Shown in pieces: positions 1 to 7,940 of a stretch of DNA of 33,211 bases. Source of the DNA: Thalassovita sp. Its GTDB lineage: Bacteria; Pseudomonadota; Alphaproteobacteria; Rhodobacterales; Rhodobacteraceae. A program made the position numbers and the translations under genes. The notes beneath the pieces were generated by a model. It made no database searches, was not told the DNA's origin, and saw only the letters and a list, made by a program, of their open reading frames with translations. The stretch lies in assembly GCA_029212905.1 (NCBI GenBank), contig JARGPB010000028.1:1-33211 (forward strand). The letters run 5' to 3'. The stretch's first letter is position 1, and every line of letters begins with the position of its first letter.

Positions 1-77
1 AACCCTCTCTTAGCAAATCGCCCTATTTGGACCCATAAGCGCTGACGTCAGACACAACAACAGCCGCAGAATGGCCC

Positions 78-2342
78 CTAGCCGCATTTGGAATGGCCGC
101 AGCTGCCGCAGGTCATGCAGCCTTCGACCATGCGCAGGTCGAACTGGCCGCAGCTGGGGCAGGCTTGGCCCTTGGGGGCGTTGTCCAGATTGACGACCTG
201 CGCTTGCGGGTCGGCTTTCAGGCCCATGCCCTCGCCCTCGATGAAATCAATGCGGATCAGGTGCTGTTCGATCACGCCACCAATCGCTGCCAGGATCGAG
301 GGGATGTATTTGCCCTGCATCCAGGCGCCGCCACGCGGGTCGAACACCGCCTTTAGCTCTTCGACAACAAAGGACACGTCCCCGCCGCGGCGGAACACGG
401 CGCTGATCATCCGTGTCAGCGCCAGCGTCCAGGCATAGTGCTCCATGTTTTTGGAGTTGATGAACACTTCGAACGGGCGACGATGGCCATTCACCAGAAT
501 ATCGTTGATCGTCAGATAGATCGCATGCTCCGAGTCGGGCCACTTCAGCTTATAGGTATGGCCGTCCAGCGCCTGCGGGCGGTCCAGCGGTTCGGCCATA
601 TAGATGACGTCGGCGCCGGTGTCGGCCTCGGGGGTTTTGTCGCTGTCTTCGCTGACGGACAGCACGCTGCCGGTCACGTCATTCGGGCGATAGGTCGTGC
701 AGCCTTTGCAGCCGGATTCATAGGCCTCCATGTAGACCTCTTTGAACGCGTCAAAGCTGATGTCCTCGGGGCAGTTGATGGTTTTCGAAATCGAGCTATC
801 CACCCATTTCTGCGCGGCGGCCTGCATTTTCACATGCGCCAGCGGTGCCAGCGTCTGGGCGTTGACAAAATAGCTGGGCAGCTCTTTGTCGCCGAACTTG
901 TCGCGCCACATCTGCACGGCGTAATCGACGACTTCCTCTTCGGTGCGCGATCCGTCCTTTTGCAGAACCTTGCGGGTATAAGCATAGGCAAAGACCGGCT
1001 CGATCCCCGAGGAGACGTTCCCCGCGTACAGGCTGATGGTGCCCGTGGGCGCGATCGAGGTCAGCAGAGCATTGCGGATGCCGTGTTCGCGGATCGCCTC
1101 GCGGACGTCATCATCCATCTGCATCATGTTGCCCGAGGCCAGGTATTTATCCGCCTCAAACAGCGGGAAGGCGCCCTTTTCCTTGGCCAGATCGACCGAG
1201 GCCAGATAGGACGAGCGCGCGATCTGTTTCAGCCATTCTTCGGCCTGCGCGGCGGCGGCATCGGTGCCATACTCCAGCCCGACCATCAGCAAGGCATCCG
1301 CCAGACCCGTGACGCCCAATCCGATCCGGCGCTTGGCCAGGGCCTCTTGTGCTTGGGCCTCCAGCGGGAACTGGCTGGCATCGACCACGTTATCCATCAT
1401 GCGGATTGCGGTGCGGACCAGATCGTCCAGCACGTCCAGATCCAGACCGGCGGTCGCATCGAACGGGTCCTTGACCACGCGCGCCAGGTTGATCGACCCC
1501 AGCAGACACGCACCATAGGGCGGCAGGGGCTGCTCGCCACAGGGGTTCGTCGCCGCGATCTGTTCGACATAGTTCAGGTTGTTGGCCTTGTTGATCCGGT
1601 CGATAAAGATCACGCCCGGTTCGGCGAAATCATAGGTCGATTTCATGATCTTGTTCCACAGATCCCGCGCCTGCAGGGTGTGGTAAACCTTGTCCTGGTA
1701 TTTCAGATCCCAAGAGCCATCGACCTTGACCGCCTCCATAAAGTCATCCGTGACCAGCACCGACAGGTTAAACATACGCAGGCGTGCGCTGTCGGATTTG
1801 GCGGTAATGAACTGTTCAATATCAGGGTGGTCGCAGCGCATCGTCGCCATCATCGCGCCCCGACGCGAGCCCGCCGACATGATCGTCCGGCACATAGCGT
1901 CCCACACATCCATGAACGACAGCGGCCCCGAGGCATCCGCCGCGACACCCGCCACAGGCGCGCCCTTGGGTCGGATCGTGCTGAAATCATAGCCGATCCC
2001 GCCACCCTGCTGCATGGTCAGCGCGGCCTCTTTCAGCATGTCGAAAATGCCGCCCATGCTGTCGGGGATCGTGCCCATGACAAAACAGTTGAACAGGGTC
2101 ACTTTGCGCCCGGTGCCCGCGCCTGCGGTGATCCGGCCTGCGGGCAGGTATTTGAAATCCTCCAGCGCGGTGAAAAATTTCTTTTCCCAGACCGCCGGGT
2201 CCTTTTCCACAGCCGCCAAGGACCGCGCGATTCGCCGCCAAGTATCCTCGACCGTACGGTCAACGGGGGTGCCGTCGGCCTCTTTCAGTCGGTACTTCAT
2301 GTCCCAAATCTGTTCGGAAATGGGGGCAGCAAATCGGGTCAT
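78..2342 (-). CDS. nrdJ: Adenosylcobalamin-dependent (class II) ribonucleotide reductase
   Basis: Reduces ribonucleotides to deoxyribonucleotides using a radical generated from vitamin B12, with no oxygen requirement and no separate radical subunit. The 754-residue product has an early redox cysteine (FNCFVM, about residue 86), the active-site signature NPCGEQPLPP (Asn266, Cys268, Glu270) and a C-terminal cysteine-rich tail with several CxxC pairs ending SKCG, typical of NrdJ proteins that re-reduce the active site through a swinging tail. I chose the ATG at 2342 (MTRFAAPISEQ) because AGGAAG lies 6 nt upstream. The in-frame ATG at 2363 has no ribosome binding site and would add seven residues. 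The gene stands alone and diverges from the DUF1489 gene. No cobalamin riboswitch or convincing NrdR box was seen in the 190-base upstream gap. Family call is firm; whether the preferred substrate is a di- or triphosphate was not read. Confidence 0.95.
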   Translation of the reverse strand: MTRFAAPISEQIWDMKYRLKEADGTPVDRTVEDTWRRIARSLAAVEKDPAVWEKKFFTALEDFKYLPAGRITAGAGTGRKVTLFNCFVMGTIPDSMGGIFDMLKEAALTMQQGGGIGYDFSTIRPKGAPVAGVAADASGPLSFMDVWDAMCRTIMSAGSRRGAMMATMRCDHPDIEQFITAKSDSARLRMFNLSVLVTDDFMEAVKVDGSWDLKYQDKVYHTLQARDLWNKIMKSTYDFAEPGVIFIDRINKANNLNYVEQIAATNPCGEQPLPPYGACLLGSINLARVVKDPFDATAGLDLDVLDDLVRTAIRMMDNVVDASQFPLEAQAQEALAKRRIGLGVTGLADALLMVGLEYGTDAAAAQAEEWLKQIARSSYLASVDLAKEKGAFPLFEADKYLASGNMMQMDDDVREAIREHGIRNALLTSIAPTGTISLYAGNVSSGIEPVFAYAYTRKVLQKDGSRTEEEVVDYAVQMWRDKFGDKELPSYFVNAQTLAPLAHVKMQAAAQKWVDSSISKTINCPEDISFDAFKEVYMEAYESGCKGCTTYRPNDVTGSVLSVSEDSDKTPEADTGADVIYMAEPLDRPQALDGHTYKLKWPDSEHAIYLTINDILVNGHRRPFEVFINSKNMEHYAWTLALTRMISAVFRRGGDVSFVVEELKAVFDPRGGAWMQGKYIPSILAAIGGVIEQHLIRIDFIEGEGMGLKADPQAQVVNLDNAPKGQACPSCGQFDLRMVEGCMTCGSCGHSKCG

Positions 2343-2496
2343 GGCGGGCTTCCTGTTTGTCATCGTGTTTTATGATATTACCTGAAAGGCGCGGCAGAAG
2401 CACCCTTCAAGGCTCACTCGTCTACGGGCTGGGGCGACCCCGGTCAACGGTTAATCAGCCCCGAAACCAAACTTCGTTAAGCACTGCATTTCGTGT

Positions 2497-2526
2497 TTGA
2501 CCCCACCACTATACACCACCTATAGA
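2497..2526 (+). promoter_or_regulatory. Sigma-70-like promoter for the DUF1489 gene
   Basis: TTGACC (2497-2502) and TATAGA (2521-2526) are separated by 18 bases. Transcription would start near 2533, almost at the ATG at 2535, so the transcript may be leaderless or nearly so. This agrees with the lack of a clear Shine-Dalgarno sequence before that ATG. By-eye match only. Confidence 0.45.
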
Positions 2527-2534
2527 GAAAAATC

Positions 2535-2966
2535 ATGTCCAACCATATTAACCTGATCAAGCTAAGCGTCGGCACCGAAAGCGTCGAAACCCTTGCCGCG
2601 TGGCAACGGCTTGGGCAGGCGCGTGGGACAGATGGCCTGCCGCGTCATGTCACGCGGATGTGGCCCAAACGCGCGCCCGAAATCCTAAGCGGTGGCTCGA
2701 TCTTTTGGGTTATCAAGGGCGTCATCCAGTGCCGCCAGCAAATCCTGCGCCTGGACGAGGTGATCGGCAGCGACGGGATTCGCCGCTGCGCCATCGTTCT
2801 GGACCCCGAATTGCACCGTACCGCACAGGCGCTGCGCCGCCCCTTTCAGGGCTGGCGCTATCTGAAACCCGAGGACAGCCCCGCCGATCTCCCCGCAGGC
2901 CGCGACCAAGAAGAGCCCCTGCCCGCCGAACTCTCGGCTGCGCTGGCTGAAATTGGCGTTCTATAG
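2535..2966 (+). CDS. DUF1489 family protein, function unknown
   Basis: A 143-residue soluble protein opening MSNHINLIKLSVGTESVETL. It matches the alphaproteobacterial DUF1489 family as I remember it: a short conserved core with a WPKRAPEIL segment, an (S/G)IFWVIKG strand and a C-terminal WRYL motif. No signal peptide, membrane segment or obvious catalytic motif is visible. It lies between nrdJ (divergent) and hisS (82 bases downstream, same strand). A promoter-like sequence ends nine bases before the start, so translation may begin on a leaderless message. The last 20 residues are acidic and proline-rich and look disordered. The biochemical role is not known and I do not propose one. Confidence 0.8.
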   Translation: MSNHINLIKLSVGTESVETLAAWQRLGQARGTDGLPRHVTRMWPKRAPEILSGGSIFWVIKGVIQCRQQILRLDEVIGSDGIRRCAIVLDPELHRTAQALRRPFQGWRYLKPEDSPADLPAGRDQEEPLPAELSAALAEIGVL

Positions 2967-3048
2967 CCGCTAAACCCCGCTGTTCCCTTGCCCCCTTGGG
3001 CTGCATCCGCTAGACGCGGGCGCGACGTTACTGGCAAGGACCACAGCA

Positions 3049-4527
3049 ATGGCCAAGCAGAAAAAAGCCCCCCGCCCCAAGGCCGAGACGCCCAAGGGTT
3101 TCCGCGACTATTTCGGCGCCGAGGTGACCGAGCGCGCACAGATGTTGCAAAAGATCGCCGGGGTCTATCATCGCTATGGTTTTGATGCCCTGGAATCCAG
3201 CGCCGTCGAAACGGTCGAGTCCCTGGGGAAATTCCTCCCTGATGTGGATCGCCCGAACGAAGGCGTCTTTGCCTGGCAAGAGGCCGATGACGAAAAATGG
3301 CTGGCGCTGCGCTATGATCTGACCGCGCCCCTGGCCCGTGTCTATGCCCAGCACCGCAACGATCTGCCCACCCCCTATCGCCGCTATGCGATGGGGCCCG
3401 TGTGGCGGAATGAAAAACCCGGCCCCGGCCGCTATCGCCAGTTCTATCAGTGTGACGCCGACACCGTTGGGGCCGCCAGCGTCGCCGCCGATGCCGAAAT
3501 CTGTTCGATGCTGTCGGACACGCTGGAAACCGTCGGCATTCCCCGCGGCGACTACATCGTGCGGGTGAACAACCGCAAGGTTCTGAACGGCGTGCTGGAA
3601 ACCATGGGGCTGGGCGACGATCAAGCCGCCCGCGACAATGTCCTGCGCACCATCGACAAATTCGACAAGGTCGGCGAATCCGGCGTGCGTGAATTGCTGA
3701 CCAAGGGCCGTCTGGATGCCTCGGGTGCGTTCATCGACGGCATCGGCCTGTCCGATGCTCAGGCCGACCCCGTGGTCGCCTTCCTGACCTCCAAGGCGGC
3801 CGATGCGGCTGGAACCCTGGCCAATCTGCGCGCCGCTGTCGGCGCCTCGGATATTGGCCTCAAGGGTATCGAAGAGCTGGAAACCATCGCCCAGCTGGTG
3901 CAGGCGCAGGGCTATGGCCCTGACCGCATCGACATCGACCCCTCGGTTGTGCGTGGCCTTGGCTACTATACCGGCCCCGTGTTCGAGGCCGAGCTGACCT
4001 TTGACATTCTCGACGACAAGGGCCGAAAGCGGCAATTCGGCTCGGTCGCAGGCGGCGGGCGCTATGACGATCTGGTCAAGCGCTTCACCGGCCAAGAGGT
4101 CCCCGCCACCGGCGTCTCGATCGGTGTTGATCGCCTGCTGGCCGCCCTGCGCGAAAAAGGCCGCATCCAGTCCCACACCACCGGCCCCGTCGTTGTCACC
4201 GTGATGGATCGCGACCGCATGGCCGATTATCAGGCCATCGTCACCGAGCTGCGCAACGCAGGCATCCGCGCCGAGGTCTATCTGGGCAATCCGAAAAACT
4301 TTGGCAATCAGCTGAAATACGCGGACAAACGCAACAGCCCTGTCGCCATCATCGAAGGCGGTGACGAAAAGGCCAACGGCGTCGTGCAGATCAAGGACCT
4401 GATCCTGGGCGCGAAAATCGCCGAAAACGCCACGCTCGAGGAATGGAAAGAGCGCCCCAGCCAATACCAGGTGGCGCGCGGCGATCTGGTCTCCAAGGTC
4501 CGCGAGATTCTGGAAGGACAGGCGTAA
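3049..4527 (+). CDS. hisS: Histidyl-tRNA synthetase
   Basis: Charges tRNA-His with histidine in the cytoplasm. The 492-residue protein is a class II synthetase. It has the histidine/ATP site LRYDLTAPLARV (about 87-98), motif 2 with the RNEKPGPGRYRQFYQCD stretch (about 120-136), the HisA-type GLGYYTGPVFE segment (about 303-313), motif 3 around GGGRYDDLV and TGVSIGVDRLLA (about 335-365), and an anticodon-binding domain at the C terminus. It is longer than the roughly 420-residue E. coli enzyme because of the long-form middle region common in alphaproteobacteria. AAGGA lies 8 nt before the ATG. The stop overlaps the hisZ start (TAATG at 4525-4529), which couples tRNA charging and histidine synthesis genes in one operon. 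Confidence 0.96.
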   Translation: MAKQKKAPRPKAETPKGFRDYFGAEVTERAQMLQKIAGVYHRYGFDALESSAVETVESLGKFLPDVDRPNEGVFAWQEADDEKWLALRYDLTAPLARVYAQHRNDLPTPYRRYAMGPVWRNEKPGPGRYRQFYQCDADTVGAASVAADAEICSMLSDTLETVGIPRGDYIVRVNNRKVLNGVLETMGLGDDQAARDNVLRTIDKFDKVGESGVRELLTKGRLDASGAFIDGIGLSDAQADPVVAFLTSKAADAAGTLANLRAAVGASDIGLKGIEELETIAQLVQAQGYGPDRIDIDPSVVRGLGYYTGPVFEAELTFDILDDKGRKRQFGSVAGGGRYDDLVKRFTGQEVPATGVSIGVDRLLAALREKGRIQSHTTGPVVVTVMDRDRMADYQAIVTELRNAGIRAEVYLGNPKNFGNQLKYADKRNSPVAIIEGGDEKANGVVQIKDLILGAKIAENATLEEWKERPSQYQVARGDLVSKVREILEGQA

Positions 4528-5612
4528 TGCCCGAACGTGCCGCTATTCGTACCCGCGCATCCCAATTGCGTGGCCTATTCGAAGCCGAATCCGCCCAGGT
4601 CGTCGAGACCTCGATTCTGCAACCCGCGGATACCCTGCTGGATCTCTACGGCGAGGACATCCGCGCACGCGCCTATGTGACCTCGGATGCGCTGCGGGGC
4701 GAACAGATGCTGCGCCCCGATTTCACCGTGCCCGTGGTGCAGATGCATATGGAATACGGCGCTGAACCCGCGCGCTATACCTATGCCGGCGAAGTATTTC
4801 GCCGCCAGGAAGACGACGATAGCCGCGCGAATGAATACCTTCAGGTCGGCTACGAGGTCTTTGACCGTGACAACCCCGTCGATGCCGACGCCGAGGTCTT
4901 CTCGTTGATCAGCCAGGCGCTGGGGGATGCCCCGATCCGGGCCGCGACGGGTGATATCGGTGTGCTGATGGCCGCAGTGGACGGGCTGAACACGACCGAC
5001 GCCCGCAAGGCCGCGCTGCGCCGTCACATCTGGCGCCCCCGCCGGTTCCGCGCGCTGATTGATCGGTATTCGGGGCGCACACCTGTGCCCAGCGCGCGCG
5101 CGGCCTTGCTGGCTGCGGATGCGCCGTTTAAAAACTCGCCGCCCGAAATCGGTCTGCGCAGCCGGGCCGAGGTCGAGGCCCGCATCGCCACGCTCCAGGC
5201 CGACGCCGCAGCGCCGCTCTTGTCGAAACGCGAGGTCGCCCTGCTGGACGCCATCTTGTCCGTCCGCGAATCCCTGCCCTTTGCGCTGGAGCATCTGCGC
5301 GACATCGCCGTGGATATGCCCACGATCGAACAGGCTGTCGAACGGGTCGCCAAGCGGATGCACGCCATGGAAAAACGTGGCGTGGACGTTAGCAACCTGG
5401 ATTTCGAGGCCAGCTATGGGCGCACCTCTTTGGAATATTACGACGGGTTCGTCTTTGGCTTCTACGAGGCCGCCCGCCCCGATCTGCCCCCCGTTGCCGC
5501 TGGGGGGCGCTATGATGCGCTGACCCGTGTGCTGGGACAGGGCGCCGAAATTCCGGCGGTTGGCGGTGTCATCCGCCCCGACCGCCTGATCCAGCTGGAG
5601 GCCCAGACATGA
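4527..5612 (+). CDS. hisZ: ATP phosphoribosyltransferase regulatory subunit HisZ
   Basis: HisZ is a catalytically inactive relative of histidyl-tRNA synthetase that binds the short HisG to form the first enzyme of histidine synthesis and gives it histidine feedback control. The 361-residue product keeps the synthetase fold, including an RPDFTVPVVQMH segment, a degenerate motif 2 (YTYAGEVFRRQEDDD) and a motif-3-like GGRYDALTRVLGQ near the end, but has no anticodon-binding domain. The ATG at 4527 shares one base with the hisS stop codon. An upstream ATG at 4443 is inside hisS and less likely. The stop overlaps the hisG start (ATGA at 5609-5612). Confidence 0.93.
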   Translation: MPERAAIRTRASQLRGLFEAESAQVVETSILQPADTLLDLYGEDIRARAYVTSDALRGEQMLRPDFTVPVVQMHMEYGAEPARYTYAGEVFRRQEDDDSRANEYLQVGYEVFDRDNPVDADAEVFSLISQALGDAPIRAATGDIGVLMAAVDGLNTTDARKAALRRHIWRPRRFRALIDRYSGRTPVPSARAALLAADAPFKNSPPEIGLRSRAEVEARIATLQADAAAPLLSKREVALLDAILSVRESLPFALEHLRDIAVDMPTIEQAVERVAKRMHAMEKRGVDVSNLDFEASYGRTSLEYYDGFVFGFYEAARPDLPPVAAGGRYDALTRVLGQGAEIPAVGGVIRPDRLIQLEAQT

Positions 5613-6304
5613 GCGTGAAACTGGGTGTGCCCTCCAAGGGCCGGTTGATGGAGAAAACCTTTGAATGGTTCGGCGACCGGGGCGTCACCCTGTCGCGCAC
5701 CGGGTCGGATCGCGAATATGCAGGCGCCGTCGAAGGCGTGGATGGCATCGAGCTGGTGCTGCTCTCTGCCGGTGAAATCCCGCGCGAGCTGGCCGCTGGC
5801 CGCATCCATCTGGGTGTCACCGGCACCGATCTGATCCGCGAGAAACTGGGCCAGTGGGACCAGCAGGTCGAACCCCTGGCCGAGCTGGGCTTTGGCCATG
5901 CCGATCTGATCATCGCCGTGCCGGGTTTCTGGGTCGATGTCGATACGTTGGACGATCTGGATGCCGCCGCCGCCGCCTTTCGGGCGCGCCACGGGTTCCG
6001 CCTGCGGATCGCCACGAAATACCACCGCCTTGTGCGGGATTTCCTGCGTGAAAACGGCGTGGCCGACTATCAGCTGGTCGATAGCCAGGGCGCAACCGAA
6101 GGCACCGTGAAAAACGAAACAGCCGAGGCCGTGGCCGATATCACCTCGACCGGGGATACCCTGCGCGCGAACCACCTAAAGATCCTGTCTGACGGTCTGA
6201 TGCTGAAATCGCAGGCCACCCTGTTCCGATCACGCAAGGCCGCGCTCAGCGATGAAGAGCGCACCGCCCTGAAAACCCTGTGTGCCAAGCTCCGCGTCGA
6301 TTAA
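5609..6304 (+). CDS. hisG: ATP phosphoribosyltransferase catalytic subunit, short form
   Basis: Catalyses the first committed step of histidine synthesis, joining ATP and PRPP. The 231-residue protein starts KLGVPSKGRLMEKT, a typical HisG N terminus. It has the conserved LGVTGTDLIRE strand-loop (about 69-79) and the PRPP-binding region around EAVADITSTGDTLRANHL (about 173-190). It ends without the C-terminal regulatory domain of long HisG proteins, so it depends on HisZ, encoded immediately upstream with a 4-base overlap. Only 22 bases separate its stop from that of the convergent crotonase gene, and I saw no clear hairpin there. Confidence 0.95.
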   Translation: MSVKLGVPSKGRLMEKTFEWFGDRGVTLSRTGSDREYAGAVEGVDGIELVLLSAGEIPRELAAGRIHLGVTGTDLIREKLGQWDQQVEPLAELGFGHADLIIAVPGFWVDVDTLDDLDAAAAAFRARHGFRLRIATKYHRLVRDFLRENGVADYQLVDSQGATEGTVKNETAEAVADITSTGDTLRANHLKILSDGLMLKSQATLFRSRKAALSDEERTALKTLCAKLRVD

Positions 6305-6326
6305 GGCCTTGGCTGGGCGCCGCCGT

Positions 6327-7130
6327 TCAGATTTGCTCGAACGACCCGCCCCGCCCTTTGCCCGCTGCGAACCGGGCCGCACCGGCCTGACCTTCGGCCT
6401 CGAACACGCTGGCCGACACCCATTCCCGACGCAACGCCGCCCCAAGCGCCAATGGCTCGGGTCGGGCGGACATGTGATCGGCCTGCAAACACAATTGAGG
6501 ATACCGCGTCAGCGTCTCGGCCAGGTCCAGCGCCGTCGCCAAAGCCCCGCCTTTGGGTGCGATCCTGTCTGCCAGCCCCATCGCGGCCGCCTCGGATGCG
6601 CCAACCGATCGGCCCGTCAGGATCAGGTCATTCGCTCGCCCCTGCCCCAGAATGGCCGGCAAGCGCACGGTGCCCCCGTCGATCAGCGGCACGCCCCACC
6701 GGCGGCAGAACACCCCGAAGGTCGCGTCTTCGGCGGCGATGCGCATGTCGCACCAGGCCGCCAGTTCCAGCCCTCCGGCGACGGCATAGCCCTCGATCGC
6801 GGCGATCACGGGTTTGGATAAAATCAGCCGCGTTGGCCCCATCGGACCCGGCATCGGGTCGTTCAGCGGGTCCCACTCTGCGGGAATATCCAGGGACCCG
6901 ATCCAGTCTACGCCGCTTCCGTCGGCCGCTGTTTTCAGGTCGAAACCGGCGCAAAACATCCCCCCCGCGCCGGTCAGAATGCCGACATCAATGGCATCAT
7001 CCTCGTCCAGTTCACGAAAAACCTCGTACAGCGCGCGGGCTGTTTCAGGGTTCACCGCATTGCGCGCGCGCAAACGGTCAATCGTGACGATGCGCACACG
7101 GCCCTCGTCCTTGATCTGAATGGTCATCAT
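6327..7130 (-). CDS. Crotonase / enoyl-CoA hydratase family protein
   Basis: A 267-residue crotonase-fold enzyme acting on a CoA thioester. The oxyanion-hole segments are visible: GGMFCAGFDLK (about 56-66) and AIEGYAVAGGLELAAWCD (about 111-128). Glu122, the first acid of classical hydratases, is present. The position of the second catalytic Glu is Cys142 (FGVFCRRWGVPLIDGG), and Asp151 lies nearby in the loop, so the reaction is probably not plain enoyl-CoA hydration. This FCRRWGVPLIDGG pattern belongs to a widespread crotonase subgroup of unassigned substrate. The start at 7130 follows GGGAGGAGAC directly; the ATG at 7127 is equally possible, and the longer frame to 7175 lacks a binding site. 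The gene diverges from slyX. Confidence 0.85.
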   Translation of the reverse strand: MMTIQIKDEGRVRIVTIDRLRARNAVNPETARALYEVFRELDEDDAIDVGILTGAGGMFCAGFDLKTAADGSGVDWIGSLDIPAEWDPLNDPMPGPMGPTRLILSKPVIAAIEGYAVAGGLELAAWCDMRIAAEDATFGVFCRRWGVPLIDGGTVRLPAILGQGRANDLILTGRSVGASEAAAMGLADRIAPKGGALATALDLAETLTRYPQLCLQADHMSARPEPLALGAALRREWVSASVFEAEGQAGAARFAAGKGRGGSFEQI

Positions 7131-7238
7131 GTCTCCTCCCCGGTCAAGCCTGACGCAGGTTTCGCATTCGGACAAGCCTCGGGGGATTTCCCATTCGTAT
7201 AGGCCATGCTAGAACGCGCCGTCTGAGCAGGAGCCCCC

Positions 7239-7433
7239 ATGACCGAGATCGAAGAAAAACTGGCGCATTTGATCCGCTCGGTCGATGATCTGTCGGATGT
7301 TGTGGCCGCCCAGCAGAAAACCATCGACCTCCTCGAGCGCCGCGTCACAATGCTGATCGAGCGCGCCGCCCAGCAGGAAACCGATCAGGGCAGCTATATC
7401 TTTACTGGCCCCGAAAAGCCGCCGCACTACTGA
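7239..7433 (+). CDS. slyX: SlyX family protein
   Basis: A 64-residue cytoplasmic protein that is almost entirely one heptad-patterned coiled coil (about residues 3-48) followed by a short tail ending GPEKPPHY, the conserved SlyX C terminus. Its molecular role is unknown. AGGAG lies 5 nt before the ATG. Its stop codon is only one base from the stop codon of the convergent acetyltransferase gene, so the two transcripts must overlap at their 3' ends. Confidence 0.9.
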   Translation: MTEIEEKLAHLIRSVDDLSDVVAAQQKTIDLLERRVTMLIERAAQQETDQGSYIFTGPEKPPHY

Positions 7434-7434
7434 G

Positions 7435-7938
7435 TCATTCGCCCCACAGCGCGGCCTGCATCCAGGGCTCTGGAACCTCCAGCATACCCGACGGCGCCGG
7501 ACCATCGTTCAGCATCTGCGACTGCCAGGCCTCGGCCCAATGCGCGGGCAAGCGATAGGGCGGCGTCACCGCCCGTTCCGTGCCGAATCCGCTGCGGCTG
7601 TAATAGGCCGGGTCGCCCAGCACCAGAACCTGCGCCACGCCCTGCGTCCGCAACTGGTCCAGCCCCGCATGGATCAGCGCCGACCCGATTCCCTGTTTCT
7701 GATACGAGGGCATCACCGCCAGCGGCCCCAACAGGGCCACGGGCTGTCCGCCCGCCTGCCCAAGACTGAACCCCACATGCCCCAGCGGTGCATCCTCGGG
7801 GCCGGCACACAGGTTCAGCACGTCTTTTCGGCCGACCAGCTCGGACACCAGCCCGCGCAGATCTTCGTCGTCAAACGCGCTGGAATACAGGGTCATCAAA
7901 CCGGGCAAGGCCTGGTCGCTGGTTGAATGGATCTGCAT
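7435..7938 (-). CDS. GNAT family N-acetyltransferase
   Basis: A 167-residue acetyltransferase of the YhbS-like GNAT group. The acetyl-CoA site is the segment LGPLAVMPSYQKQGIGSALIHAGL (about 68-91), with the Q/RxxGxG/A motif as QKQGIG. A GDPAYYSRSGF segment follows, typical of the group. The acceptor substrate cannot be read. The GTG at 7944 overlaps the dnaE stop (GTGA) but has its binding site only one base away. The ATG at 7938 is preferred because GGAGG lies 7 nt upstream. The gene is translationally coupled to dnaE, an arrangement that suggests co-transcription rather than a shared function. Confidence 0.88.
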   Translation of the reverse strand: MQIHSTSDQALPGLMTLYSSAFDDEDLRGLVSELVGRKDVLNLCAGPEDAPLGHVGFSLGQAGGQPVALLGPLAVMPSYQKQGIGSALIHAGLDQLRTQGVAQVLVLGDPAYYSRSGFGTERAVTPPYRLPAHWAEAWQSQMLNDGPAPSGMLEVPEPWMQAALWGE

Positions 7939-7940
7939 TG

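Noticed and set aside
438..2375. Long open frame antisense to nrdJ (645 codons)
   Set aside because: Lies opposite the clear nrdJ gene, is rich in Arg, His and Gly with no domain signal, and is a by-product of high GC codon use.
2503..2527. CTATA-type direct repeats as possible NrdR boxes for nrdJ
   Set aside because: They are not inverted as NrdR boxes are, and are better explained as part of the DUF1489 promoter.
3028..4464. Long open frame antisense to hisS (478 codons)
   Set aside because: Opposite a firmly identified synthetase; composition is that of an antisense shadow.
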